From assembly GCA_958430865.1 (NCBI GenBank), contig CAUDNR010000025.1, forward strand, positions 42,495-106,494: DNA of 64,000 nt. The letters are read 5' to 3'. Each line of letters opens with the position of its first letter. The first letter of the stretch is position 1. The translations under genes and the position numbers were made by a program. Positions 24,451 through 35,874 of the stretch are shown here, piece by piece. Origin of the DNA: Entrophospora sp. SA101 (Eukaryota; Glomeromycota; Glomeromycetes; Entrophosporales; Entrophosporaceae). The notes beneath the pieces were generated by a model. It did not search any database and was not told where the DNA came from. It saw nothing but the letters and a program-made list of their open reading frames with translations.

Positions 24451-25440
24451 ACATGGTCCATTCTATTGAAAACTCCCATATGACAATTTTTAGTTAAAAA
24501 ACCTGTAAATGTATCTGTAATTTGTAATTCTGTAATTCTGTAATTTTATTATTGTTATTCCTGTATATACAGTGTTTAGAACTTTTGCACATTTGAAGTT
24601 TACAGAATGATTTACATATTACAGAGACTTGCGGATTTTGACACTTGGTTGTAAATAGTATGACAATTCCAGTTGCTAGATACAACTTCTGTAAATCAGA
24701 TTTACAAATGGCATCACTGGAGCTAACAAATTATAAGTTTAAATTTATAGTAGAAATATAAATAAAATCATTTTAATTCATGAAGCTTCAAAAATCCAAA
24801 TTGCATAAAAAAGGAAAAATACACTACCCTGATTTCGATTATTTATTTTCTTAGAATAATATTTCTTGTGTTCCATTTGTATATGTTCAATTGGACAAAT
24901 GGTCCAACACTTGGACTCAAAGCCATTTTAAGTATTGCCTGTTGTATAATATTGCTGCTTCTGGAACAGATCACATATTTTTACTATATAGACTTTTTAT
25001 ATCATTATAGCCACAAGGTGTTCCAGAGGCTAATTTCAACATAATTAAGTTTTATACCATAGTATACTAAATTTTTTTCTAGCCGCATAGAAATGCGGTG
25101 TGAAACATGTTCCAGGCCACATCAAAGGAACAAAAATTCGTCATAGTATTTACTGTATAAACATATATATGAACAAATCTCTGTAATCATTTTTTGTGAG
25201 CATAGCAAGAAAGTCAGCAGAACTAAGTGGAGCATAAGGAAAACAAGGTACAGAGAACAAAGTGAAAATAAAAGAAGTATGCAAGGTATTAAGAAAACAA
25301 AATTCAGTACACAAATAGACATAGAACAAAGTGAAAACAATCTGCATAGCAAAGCAGAGTAGTTTATATCAAAACAAGAAAACCAATAAATCAATAAAAA
25401 TTTTCAAATTAAACATTTCTACAATCTATATAAAGTAAAC
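24451..25440. other. Non-coding AT-rich stretch
   Basis: Open frames here are short and hydrophobic by composition only. A small tttgtaattctgtaattctg tandem lies at about 24519-24545. No RNA gene, terminal repeat or conserved protein motif was recognised. Confidence 0.4.
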
Positions 25441-25716
25441 CAAAAATTTTTGAATATATTGACCAAGCATTTAACTATATTAGCAATGCACTAAAATCCC
25501 TTGATGATAGTAGAGCCCCATTTGAAACTGGTGATCTAGTAGAGGCCAAAGAAGAAATCAAGTATGTAGAGGTGAAAACACCAGAGTTAACTACTCCAAA
25601 GAGGCCAAGAGCTAAAGCTATTTCATCTGGGAAATATGCTAAAAATAAGGGGACACAATATCCCAAAATACAATGAATTGAAGTATTGTAATTATAACCC
25701 TGAGAGCAAGTATTAT

Positions 25717-26825
25717 CAGGGTTGGGGATCGTACATGCACACATGCACATATCGTATGTATGAGCTTAAAATTTTTTTAGTACATTGTACGAACATATCA
25801 TGTGATTTATGATAATTTTTATTGGTTGATCAAATGTAATATATATGTGTAACTTTCGTCACAACGAACTATAATAATAATCAAACTCTTGTCATAACGG
25901 ATTTTTAAAATTTTTTGCTTCGCATATCACATGTAAAAATATATAAAAATCTGCTGTGGCAAGATTAGTATTAGTATTTAGTAATCTTGCCACAACGGAT
26001 TTTAAATAAAATTTGTTTATGTGTACCGTTCATCCGCTGTGTCAAGGTTTGACTATATTGTGGAATTAACTACGTATATGATTGAAGATATTTAATACTA
26101 ATATTAATTATTTTAAATTGATAATATAATTAACAAGAATGTAAAGATTTTATTATAAATAAATAGAAAACAAAATTTAGGAATCACGGTAATAATAATA
26201 CTACTAATATTACTAACAATAATGCACCCAGAATAATGTAAGTATAATATGATAATCAGGGTTTTTCTGGTAACGAAGTAGTATTACGATCTGCCACGAC
26301 CTTTAATTATAGTAATCGTAATAGTAATAGGACTGACAGTATAATATTATTATAAAATAATATTTTATCACCATAGAAAATCATCGTACGTTCGTACAAC
26401 GAAATTGCACAACACTGACTATAATAATAACGTATATAATACTACTACATAATAACAAGGGATTTAAATAAGCATATATAACATGATAATCAGTTTTTTT
26501 CTGATAATGAAATAGTATTACGACCCCAGTTACAACATCTGGTAATCCATTAATTATATAATAGTGTTATCGGCTTAATAATAATATTATTATTATAGGA
26601 TTTTACAAAGTAATATTTTGCCACCGCAGAAAATCATCGTTCCTGATACATCGTACATTCGTACATTCGTACATTCGTACGTACGTACATATGTAAAATT
26701 TCCTCGTACAGGTGTACGACCACAACGAAACTGTACGAACTCAATGGTACGAAGTCAGTCGTACGTATGTACGTACGTACGTACATACGAAGATTCTTCT
26801 CGTACAGCGAAATTGCACAACACTG
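25717..26825. mobile_element. Composite hAT-like non-autonomous element with internal duplication
   Basis: The left end is CAGGGTTGGGG and the right end GCACAACACTG, flanked by GTATTAT on both sides (25710-25716, 26826-26832), a 7-base match of an expected 8. Two internal segments (about 26230-26415 and 26470-26824) are tandem-like copies sharing tatgataatcag.gtttttctg.taa and ending gcgaaattgcacaacactg. The second copy carries expanded cgta/cattcgta repeats (26650-26680, 26760-26790). A pogo-like MITE is nested at about 25878-26056. No coding capacity. Confidence 0.7.
25878..26056. mobile_element. Pogo-like MITE nested in the hAT-like element
   Basis: The left end reads aatcaaactcttgtcataac and the right end gtgtcaaggtttgactatatt, inverted imperfect copies of the common CAGTCAAACCTTG(TC)ATAACG end. 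A near-palindromic centre (aatcttgccacaacggattt and its counterpart) separates them. Boundaries are approximate. Confidence 0.6.
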
Positions 26826-27349
26826 GTATTATACCACTGCCTAAGATTAATATTTTTATAAAGAAATAGAAGAAATCGAAGCTGAAAGCACCCAAGGTAA
26901 CCAGACAAAGGAATGGGTCGGTGAGCACAAAGCTGAGATATATAAAAAGGATGAAAGTGGTAAGCATCATGCTCACCCAAAATATGATATGATCTGGTTT
27001 ACAAAAACCAAATATAATACTTTAAGGGAATTATATCGAGCCAGAGAATATGAGAAAGAAAGGAAGTCAGGTTTGTATATTGATGCAGAAATATGGAAGC
27101 ATATAGATATGCAGTATCCAAAAAACTTGGGATTGAACTTGAAAACAATGAAATTTAAATTAAGATTCATTTTCAGATGGTTTTTTAACTAATTCATATT
27201 TCCATATCAAAAGATATATAGAAGGACTCAGTCTGAGGACATGGTGTATTGATTATAGAAAGAACTTTTTCAATCTTTTTTTGCATCAATCCAAAGATAA
27301 ATTGATCTCTTATATTGAAATATTTTAATAATCTCTCATATAAGGCTCC

Positions 27350-28030
27350 GAATCGAATCGAATTTTAAAGTGATCGAATCGAATCAAACCGGATTCCTAA
27401 ATTTTTCTTAACATTAATGTCATATTAAATACAGTGAATCTCAATGTAGTGTGCCTCAATTTAATGGATAATAACAGATTGAGGTTTAATAATAACAACA
27501 ACAATAAAATTTTTCTCAATATAACGGATTTCTTGATAAAGTCACAACGGATATAATAATAAGAAAAATTTATATGTTTTTATACGTGAAGCAAAAATTT
27601 TAAAAATCCTTTATGACAAGAGTTTAATTATTATTATTATTATAGTCCGCTGTTACAAAGTTTGGATATAATAATAACGGGTTTTTGGAAAAAATTTTCT
27701 AAATTTTTAATTGATAAAGGATATTATTTAGTGATTGTAGCCGAAACTGTTTTTGAAAAAAGGTAGTTTCGTCCAATAAGTATCTAAATCAATCTACTTT
27801 ATTTTAAAAACTCACAATTTCAGCCATTAAAATTAGTTTCTTCAAAGTTTAGGCTAATTAATTTCGGAAATTTTCGTTCCACTAAGCGTAGTTTCGGCCA
27901 CCATCACTAGTTCGAATCGAGTTGAGTTGAATCAGTTCAAATCAAATTATATATATATTCGAATCAAATCAAATCAAATCAAATCAAATTGATTCGAATC
28001 GGGTTCGAATTTCATTGATTCGTTCGGAGC
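27350..28030. repeat. Low-complexity (gaatc)n tracts flanking a MITE
   Basis: Arrays of gaatcgaatc/aaatcaaatc units occur at about 27345-27395 and 27910-28022. A degenerate pogo-like piece (tacagtgaatctcaatgtag... cataacgga-type phrases) lies at 27429-27670. No coding sequence was seen. Confidence 0.55.
27729..27909. mobile_element. 181-bp terminal-inverted-repeat element
   Basis: The left end tagtgattgtagccgaaact and the right end agtttcggccaccatcacta are inverted copies with two or three mismatches. No clear target duplication is visible, so the superfamily is uncertain (hAT-like ends are possible). Internal aatttcag/tttcgg phrases are also partly palindromic. Confidence 0.65.
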
Positions 28031-28506
28031 TTTATTCGTCAGTGATAGGTCTTTTAAAAGTCAATTGCAAGGTCGTTTCAAATTTTCATCGTTTGATTTA
28101 GTTTCTCTTTCTCTAACGCGGACTTAATTGGAATGGTTATAGTGATGCTAGTAATTATATTTAAAGGCTAACACTGTATGCAAATGGAATAACCATTTAT
28201 ATCGTAGCTCATTGTAGTTTAATTTATGCACGCGACTAATTCACATGACCGATAACATTACAAAATTGATGATCTTTTCGATTTTAAATTAATTAAAATA
28301 ACAATATAAAAAAGTTTATTTATGTCATTCATCAACAAATATATGTATATATTTATTATTATATATATAACAAGATGCTAAGTAAAAATGTCTTTTATTA
28401 TTAATAATAACCAAGTCCTCTCATTTTTTTCTTTTTCAAATTAAAAAAAAAATAATAATTAAAATTTATTAAAAATAATAAAAATAAGTTTCTTTTCTGA
28501 AAAACC

Positions 28507-29618
28507 ATGTCTAATAAAATTAATAATAATAATGATTACTTTGCAACACTTAAAATTCTTCTTGTTGGCAACTCAAACGTAGGAAAATCGTCTCTTCTAT
28601 TAAGATTTACTGATGACACATTCTTACCACATGATGAAGTATCAGCAACAATAGGTAATTATAAAACAAATTAAACAAAAAATTATTTATTAATCAAATA
28701 TATATAAGATACTTAAATGATTATACAATAGGGGTAGATTTTAAAGTACATGAAATGGTTGTAGACAGAAAGAAATATAAATTAACAATTTGGGTACTTG
28801 TTTTATTAAAATATTATGAAGTAGAATTCGATTGTTTTGTCAAGAAGATTTTATTTTTCTATGTTTAAATGACAATTATATTATTAATATTAATTTTAGG
28901 ATACTGCAGGTCAGGAACGTTTTAGAACATTAACATCTTCATATTATCGTGGTGCTCAAGGTGTTATATTTGGTATGTGATAGATAATAAAGTGTATATA
29001 TATATGTTATATTTGTGTGCATGATTTTAATTATTTAATGACATTAATATTTGCTTTTTTTCTAGTATATGATGTATCAATTCGTGAGACATTTGATCAA
29101 TTGGATAATTGGTTTAATGAATTAAATACCTATTGTTCAAATAAAAATATAGCAAAAATTATAATTGGTAATAAAATAGATAAGGCAAAAATAGTTAAGT
29201 GACCAATTATTAATCATTACTTTGATTATGTGTGATAATTTAATTTATTTTAATATTTTGTATTGAATTTTGAATTATGATTTTAGGGAACTGAAAGAGC
29301 AATTTCACGTAAAGAAGGTGAAGCATATGCAAGAAAATTACAAACTTTATATACAGAATGTAGTGCTAAAACAAAATATGGTGTGGAAGAAGCATTTGCT
29401 GAACTTGTTAGAAAGGTTGTTATAATTATAATTATTATTGATTACATAGAATAGTTATAATTAATCATTTTTATATTATCATACCAATAATTATTTTTTA
29501 GATTATTGAAGATCCAACTATATGGCAGAAAAAAATTGACAAAACAATTAATAATAATGTTAATATATTTTCACAGGACAAACAAAAATCAAATAATGAT
29601 GGATTTTGTTCATGCTAA
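28507..29618 (+). CDS. Rab18-like small GTPase, 6 exons
   Basis: Exons are 28507-28654, 28732-28793, 28900-28972, 29066-29193, 29287-29415 and 29502-29618, all in phase. G-box motifs are complete: GNSNVGKSS (G1), ATIGVDF (G2/effector), WDTAGQERF (G3), GNKID (G4) and CSAKT (G5). RFTDDTFLP, TSSYYRGAQGVIFVYDV and LDNWFNELNTYC are closest to Rab18, which acts at ER and lipid-droplet membranes. The C-terminus is CSC, a double-geranylgeranylation signal. Exon 4 is taken to end at 29193 so that exon 5 (GTERAISRKEGEAYA) follows in frame. It lies tail-to-tail with the PPR gene, with about 480 bases of AT-rich DNA between. Confidence 0.93.
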
Positions 29619-30101
29619 ATTTTTTTGGGCTTATTCGATTTTTTTTTAAAAAAGAAAAAATGATTATATAGCATTATAATACTTTCTACTTTTATTTATA
29701 TATTAATTTATCATTGTTATCATTATCATTATCAACAATCACATATTCATAATCACACATTCTTACCTACTTTTTTATAAAGTAGGATTGTGAAGATTAC
29801 ACACAAAGAGATCATAGCATTATAAGACAACATCCAAAGAATTTTTTTTTTTTGCAGGTTTTCCTATATATATATATATATATTCATCATATTCTATCTC
29901 ATTATTAATTTGTTATTTTTTTGAATTAGAAGGGAAAGGGGAAAAGGGAAAAGGACATTTTTATTTTTATTCTTGTAATTAATTAATTAATTTTGATTTT
30001 CTGTATTATTTATATAATAATAATTATTATTGCATTATATATAATAAAATAATATATACAGTATAATAATAGTAAAAATAAAAAACAAAAAAGATATTTA
30101 T

Positions 30102-31763
30102 TTATTTAATAATATATTGATACAAAATTTTTTTTATATCATTATTAGGCTCAATACCATTTTCTAACATTTCATCATAAATTTTTTTTGCTTTTTCATT
30201 TTCTCTAATACTAATATAGCCTTTAATTAAAGATGCGTAAGTATGTATATTTGGCTTTACATTACATGATTTCATTAAGTTAAAGATTTTTAAAGAATTT
30301 TCTAATTTACCCAAATTAGCAAAACCCTCTATTAATTTTGTGAATGTTATAGTATTTGGTTTGATTTTGTATTTTAACATCGCCTGAAATATTTCTAATG
30401 ATTTTTGCATATCACCAAATCTTAATGAAAATATTGATATAAACATGGTGAATGAACAAACATCAGTTTTTGAATCAATGTCTTTATGTGCTAATGCTGA
30501 ATTGTCATTGGTGTTATTGTATTTATTTTTAAAATTTAATTTTATGAAATTTTTATATAATTCATATACAGTATCAACATTATGAATATTTTTAATTAAA
30601 TCTAAACGATATATTGCATCTTTAATTTTCTGAGGAGTTCTTGGAAAAAGATAATTATCATCATTGATATGTTTTAACACTTTATAAGTTGCTCTTTCAG
30701 GTTTAATTCCTTCTTTAATCATCTGATACCAAACTTGCTCAGCTTTTTCTAAATTTTTTGTTTTAACTAATGCTTTGATTAAACTTGTATAAGTTTTAAC
30801 ATTTGGTTTAATGTTATATTTATTTGTCATTATATTAAAATATTCTAAGGCCTTTTCTAGCTCTCCTGACATACCAAATCCTTCAATTAATATTGTGAAT
30901 GTTACAACATTTGGCGAAATATTATATTTTAACATTGTTTCATATACTTTTATTGCCATGGGCATGTTTTCATATCTATATGCAAATTCTGTAATAAATA
31001 TTGTAAATATATGTGCATCTGGTATTAATTTTACTATTTTATTATTATTTTTTAATTTGACTTTTACTATTGTAACTTCTTTTTGTTGATTGGTTTCTAT
31101 TTTCTTTAAAAAATCTAGATATATTTTATATGATGAATTGAAATCTTTGGATTGTTTTAATTTAAATTGTAACAGAATGGTTAAAAATCTTATATTTGGT
31201 ACTATGTTTATATTATATTTATTAATATTACTATCACTACTGCTGCTGCTATTAATAATATTATTATTATCAATTTCTTCCTTAAATACTTGATTGTAAA
31301 TTTCATTTTGTTGTTTTATATTAAATATTTTAAATGCTGATGTTCTATTAAATATTTGATTAATATCTTTCTTTTGTCTAACCAATGAAATAAACAAATC
31401 TAATGCTTTATCTGTTAATCCAAATTTTAAATAACTATTTATTAAAATTGAATAAGTATAAATATTAGGTTTTAATAAATCATTTTTTGTTTTTCTTGAT
31501 AATTTGTTTGATGATGGTGATGGTGGTGGTGATGGTGGTGATGGTGATGAAATAATTTCATTGTAAAGTTTATCTATACCTTCAATATCATTTTTTAACG
31601 ATAGATTGTTTAATATTGTATTATATATTGTTATATTTGGATTAATATCCAAATGTTTCATATATTTAAATATTTCTTCTACGTCTTCAATTGAATTATT
31701 TTTTAAATATCCATTCAGTAATGAATTAAATCTTTTTATGGTTGGTCTTAACTTCGCTGTCAT
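30102..31763 (-). CDS. Pentatricopeptide repeat (PPR) protein, intronless, 553 residues
   Basis: The frame contains many 35-residue PPR units of the P type, for example NVVTFTILIEGFGMSGELEK, VKTYTSLIKALVKTKNLEKA, PERATYKVLKHI, NTITFTKLIEGFANLGKLEN and IHTYASLIKGYISIRENEKA. PPR proteins bind organellar RNA sequence-specifically and act in its processing, stability or translation, usually in mitochondria in fungi. The encoded N-terminus (MTAKLRPTIKRFNSLLNGY) already begins a repeat, so a presequence is either missing or in an unseen upstream exon. Asn/Ser-rich loops (around residues 75-95 and 165-185) interrupt the array. Target RNA unknown. Confidence 0.9.
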   Translation of the reverse strand: MTAKLRPTIKRFNSLLNGYLKNNSIEDVEEIFKYMKHLDINPNITIYNTILNNLSLKNDIEGIDKLYNEIISSPSPPSPPPSPSSNKLSRKTKNDLLKPNIYTYSILINSYLKFGLTDKALDLFISLVRQKKDINQIFNRTSAFKIFNIKQQNEIYNQVFKEEIDNNNIINSSSSSDSNINKYNINIVPNIRFLTILLQFKLKQSKDFNSSYKIYLDFLKKIETNQQKEVTIVKVKLKNNNKIVKLIPDAHIFTIFITEFAYRYENMPMAIKVYETMLKYNISPNVVTFTILIEGFGMSGELEKALEYFNIMTNKYNIKPNVKTYTSLIKALVKTKNLEKAEQVWYQMIKEGIKPERATYKVLKHINDDNYLFPRTPQKIKDAIYRLDLIKNIHNVDTVYELYKNFIKLNFKNKYNNTNDNSALAHKDIDSKTDVCSFTMFISIFSLRFGDMQKSLEIFQAMLKYKIKPNTITFTKLIEGFANLGKLENSLKIFNLMKSCNVKPNIHTYASLIKGYISIRENEKAKKIYDEMLENGIEPNNDIKKILYQYIIK

Positions 31764-32149
31764 CTTTGTTGGAATTAATATTAATAATAATTTTATATTA
31801 TAATTACACCAAAATCACGTGAATTCCATTTTTTGGAAAGACCGCGTGTGACTAAGGATTTGTGCAAAAATCCGTGTAATTAAAAATATCAAATCATGGC
31901 TGAAACAGTCTTTAATATTATTTTATTGCTATTTATATTTTATCAAATGGCTCCCAATATTATCCAAGAAAATATTGTTTGGAATTAGGTATTTTGAAAC
32001 TTAGCCAATCATGTTTCTTTAACAATACTATCTTCATTTTTGATTTTATTATTGTCTTGACTTCATTCTTATACTTTGCATAATTTATTTGCAAACAAAA
32101 AAATAAAAATAAAAATGTTAACCCAAATAGATCTTAGTCTGAAAAAGAA
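31764..32149. other. 5' flank of the PPR gene
   Basis: AT-rich DNA with no coding signal. It lies between the PPR start and the left edge of hAT relic copy 2. Confidence 0.4.
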
Positions 32150-34012
32150 AAACTCCAACTCTAAAAAAAATAAAATGCCTGAAAAGAGTTAATATTTCAA
32201 TTCGAACAATAGAACTTATTGAATCATCAGATGATGAATTAAATAAATAGTGATGAAATTGGTGAATTACAACAAATAAAAGAAAGATCACATTATAGAA
32301 TAAAAGTTGGTTCAATAGATATATATTAATTTTTTGTAAACTTTGTAGAAACAGAGATGGAATGTCAAAATTTTCAAGAGGTACAGATGCTTTTAGGTTA
32401 GATAAAATCAAAGAACATTCAAACATCAATGAGCATAAAGAATCACAATCAATAACTTGATTCAGATACTAAGCAATCAGATGGAGAAAAATTGTCAATT
32501 TTTTGGACCCTTTAAGAAAACCAGTGTTAGCTTTAGAGTCAAGATCAGTAACACTTTTCAACTGTTTTTTAAACTTGGTATGATTGGCAGCAGTTTTAAA
32601 AAAATTACCAAAATCATTCAACCAAACATTCTGTAATCATTGTTTTAAAGTAATGAATGAAAGATCCAAAGAGTTTGATGATGACAAGTACCTTACATGC
32701 TTTTTTTAGATCCCCATTTTAGGAATATACCTCTCAAAAAAGGAGCATATGCAAAGGTTGTCAAATGTGCAATGACAATTGGGAAAAGGTTAGAATTTGA
32801 CCTCCATGAGTCAAAAATCTTGTGTGTGCAGTTACGAAAATATAAGGATCATGAAGAGCCATTTGACCTTGATATTGTTTGCTGTTCAGAAGACCCTAGA
32901 AGCTGGTGGAATCTTATTGACACAGATTCACAACCAGATACTTTTCCAACATTAACATGTCATCTGTTTTCAATATGCCCAATTTCTGCAAGTTGTGAAT
33001 GTGGATTTTCTATGCTTGGATGGCTGTTTCATAAATGTCATTTGAATCTCAATTTACAATGACTAGAATCCATGTCTAAAATGATCATGTACTGGAAATC
33101 CAATGCAAAGACAGAACTTGGATTTTATGAATTAAATAATAAGAAGAAACATGTCTAAGTGATGCTGAAATAGATATATCTATTTCAGAAACATTTGCTG
33201 AAACAGATGATAATGACAATGAAGGTGAAGGCGAGATTTCCTTTTTCATAAATAGTGATAATTGTATCATTTTGATTGAAAGTGTATGGATTGAAAAATT
33301 CGTGGACCCGTTACATAATTTAATAATCAAGGAAATTGCAATATCCAGAAGATGTATTGGATGATATTATGACAATAGTGATATTGATGAATATGAAAAT
33401 GTCAATATGACCAATAAGGAATTTTAGATTACAATATAGATGATTTATTAGGTGAATTTGTTAGTAAAGAGGTGTAAATATAATTTTTTTTTTCAAAATT
33501 CACCTTCATTATACATAAATTTATGTATATATATGTATGTATATGTATATATATATATATATATATAGCATTTTAATAGAAAATAATGTGACTAGATTTT
33601 TGAGGTAAATATTTTTATTTTTTTGCATTGTTTAATTAATAATTATTATCAATGTGTTTAGAATAAAAAATATATATATGTTTTTTTTTGGGTTATTTAA
33701 TAATCTAATTAATTTACAATTGTGCAATACAATTTTTACATATTATATAATTAAATCGGTAGATGCCATTTTTGGCATTCTTGACAGTTTTGGCATTTCA
33801 GCAATTTTGATATTTCAACAGTTTTGGGATTTTTGACATTTTTGACATTTTTGGTAGGTTTTGGATTTTTGACATTTTGGACAGTTTCGGCATTTTTTGG
33901 CATTTTTGTCTGACATTTTGGCATTTTTGGTATTTTTGGTATTTTTGGCATTATGTAGGAGGTTTTACCTTTCAGCATCAGGCTAAACAGATTTTGACAG
34001 GCAACCTTAGTT
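32150..34012 (+). mobile_element. hAT transposase relic, copy 2
   Basis: The 5' part (32150-32460) keeps an N-terminal fragment with KFSRGTDAFRLDKIKEHSNI next to a Cys pair, reminiscent of the zinc finger that precedes hAT transposases. After a large deletion, 32697-33130 encodes LDPHFRNIPLKKGAYAKVV, then SICPISASCECGFSMLGWLF and MYWKSNAKTELGFYELNN, the hAT dimerisation domain, with stops between blocks. From 32829 it parallels 19171-20396, including the ttttgacat unit array (about 33770-33955) and the ending ggcaacctta. The catalytic core is missing. Confidence 0.75.
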
Positions 34013-34269
34013 GAGTCAGTATCAGGGATTAGATGCTATACTTGAAGAGATAAATAAGTAATCTCTTAAAAACATTTATTCCATCTGACAAAACATTGGT
34101 TAGGAATTGTATCAAATTTATGAGTATGAACTTTAATGCTATTTCAGATTATATAGTATTTGTACAATCATTTTTTTATTGTTACTAGCTTAGAAAAAAT
34201 TATTTGCTACAATTTGATAATAAAGAAAAGTGCTGATTCTTGATCCATTCCAGACAAATGACCTGCTTA

Positions 34270-35825
34270 CTATACAGTTTTCTCAAAATAACTTTGTGCT
34301 TCTTGAATAAGTGAAGAAAGTTGATTAGCTGATGAATCAATCCACTGTAGTGATATTAAATGTGAGTTGAGTATCTTCCCAACTTCTTCAATCTAATTAA
34401 TGTCAATGATAAAAAAGCATTTTATATAAATATATGTGTAATAATGTAAATATAAAAAATATAAATCATAATTTAAAAAATATTAAAATTACTGGATCAT
34501 CTTCAATGTCTTCAATCATCCCATCATCATTACCATCACCTGCTGGTGCAGTGGTAAAACTAGTAGATGATGATGATTGATTTGTGTTGATTTCATTAAT
34601 TAATGTAAACAAGTCTTGACTCATAATATCTAAATTTTGATTTACATATTCAGTTATTTTATACCTTTTCAAAAAGAAATAAAAAAGATTTTTTGATTAG
34701 TTATTTAATGAATGTTTTTCTCATTAAAAACATTTTAATATTTTTTCTTACGTTTCTTCTCTCTCTTTATCAAATGGATTCATATTTTCCCAAATAGATT
34801 CATCAAAAAGTTTTTCAAAATCATCTAAAACCTTTTCTAAAACCTTTTGCTTATTATCTGTTTCATCTAAAAACGCATTAATTTCATTCTGTATAATTTT
34901 AGCCTCGTTAATTTTATCATTAAGCAGCATTACCTACAAGTATACATACCAATGTATATATTTAATTTATTTAGAAAAAAAATACAATAAATAAATAATA
35001 ATTTAATTGATTAATTAATTAATTACCTTTCCATTAATTTCAATAACTCTTTGGTCTAATTGATGAACTTCTTTTACTTGACCATTAAATTTTTTGGTGC
35101 AATTGTCGAGATCTTTTGTCCATTTATCAATGATTCCTTCTATATTGTTGTTTTTTAACCATGCAGGTATTTGATCAGTAGCAGTTTTTGTTGTAGAGGG
35201 TATTGATAACGAGGTTGAAGCTGTAGTTGTGGTAGGTTTTGTTGTTGATGTTGTAGTTGTAGATAATAATGAAGGTATGGTTGTACTTGTGGTAACTGGT
35301 GTAGATAATTTAATTGATGGTGTAGTAGTAGCGGTGGTGGTAGTGGAATTAATAGAAGGAATGCTTGGTTTAGTGGTTGAAGGAATAGAAAATCTTGTTG
35401 CAGATGTTGAAGGTGTTGAAGGTGTTGTAAGAGGTTTTGTGGTTGCTGAAAATGAAGGAAATAATGAGGTCGGTGTTGTTGATGCTGTTTTAGGCGTTTC
35501 TGTTGTATCTTTTGAAATATTCAAAGTATTGGGTGCTATAAAAAATAGCATCAAGTGTTATAACTCAATTTACAATTAAATTAGCATAAATGTAAACATT
35601 TTAAAAAATAGATTACCAGATGTTGATGATGACAATGATGATGACAATGAAATTAAATTTGTTTTATTAGTTGTTGATGTAGGTGTTTTATCACCTGCTG
35701 CTGCGGTAGAAGAAGAAGTAGAAGTAGGGGTAGTAGTGGTACCAGGAAGTTTAAAGTTAGATATGTTAAAGGTTGACGGTTGAGATGATGTAGAAAATAA
35801 AGATGTTGGTTGCTGCTGTTGTGAC

Positions 35826-35874
<49 letters not shown>

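Larger units (their letters stand above)
25459..27192 (+). pseudogene. Unassigned protein relic split by a hAT-like insertion
   Basis: Left of the insertion, 25459-25674 reads YISNALKSLDDSRAPFETGD and VEVKTPELTTPKRPRAKAIS. Right of it, about 26865-27192 reads TKEWVGEHKAEIYKKDESGK, HHAHPKYDMIWFTKTKYNTL and RELYRAREYEKERKSG. Both halves are charged and protein-like on the same strand, and the insertion 25717-26825 separates them. No family was recognised, and whether they belong to one gene is inference from position. Confidence 0.35.

Noticed and set aside
25122..25394. Hydrophobic minus-strand frame resembling a membrane protein
   Set aside because: The hydrophobic composition arises from reading the reverse of a Lys/Arg/Ser-rich stretch. 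There is no start context or conserved motif.
26640..26800. cgta/cattcgta direct repeats resembling a CRISPR-like or satellite array
   Set aside because: Units are 4-8 bases without spacers, and they lie in a hAT-like element of a eukaryotic genome.
27910..28030. ggttcgaat words suggesting a tRNA T-loop
   Set aside because: They belong to a gaatc low-complexity array; no cloverleaf with matching acceptor and anticodon arms could be drawn.
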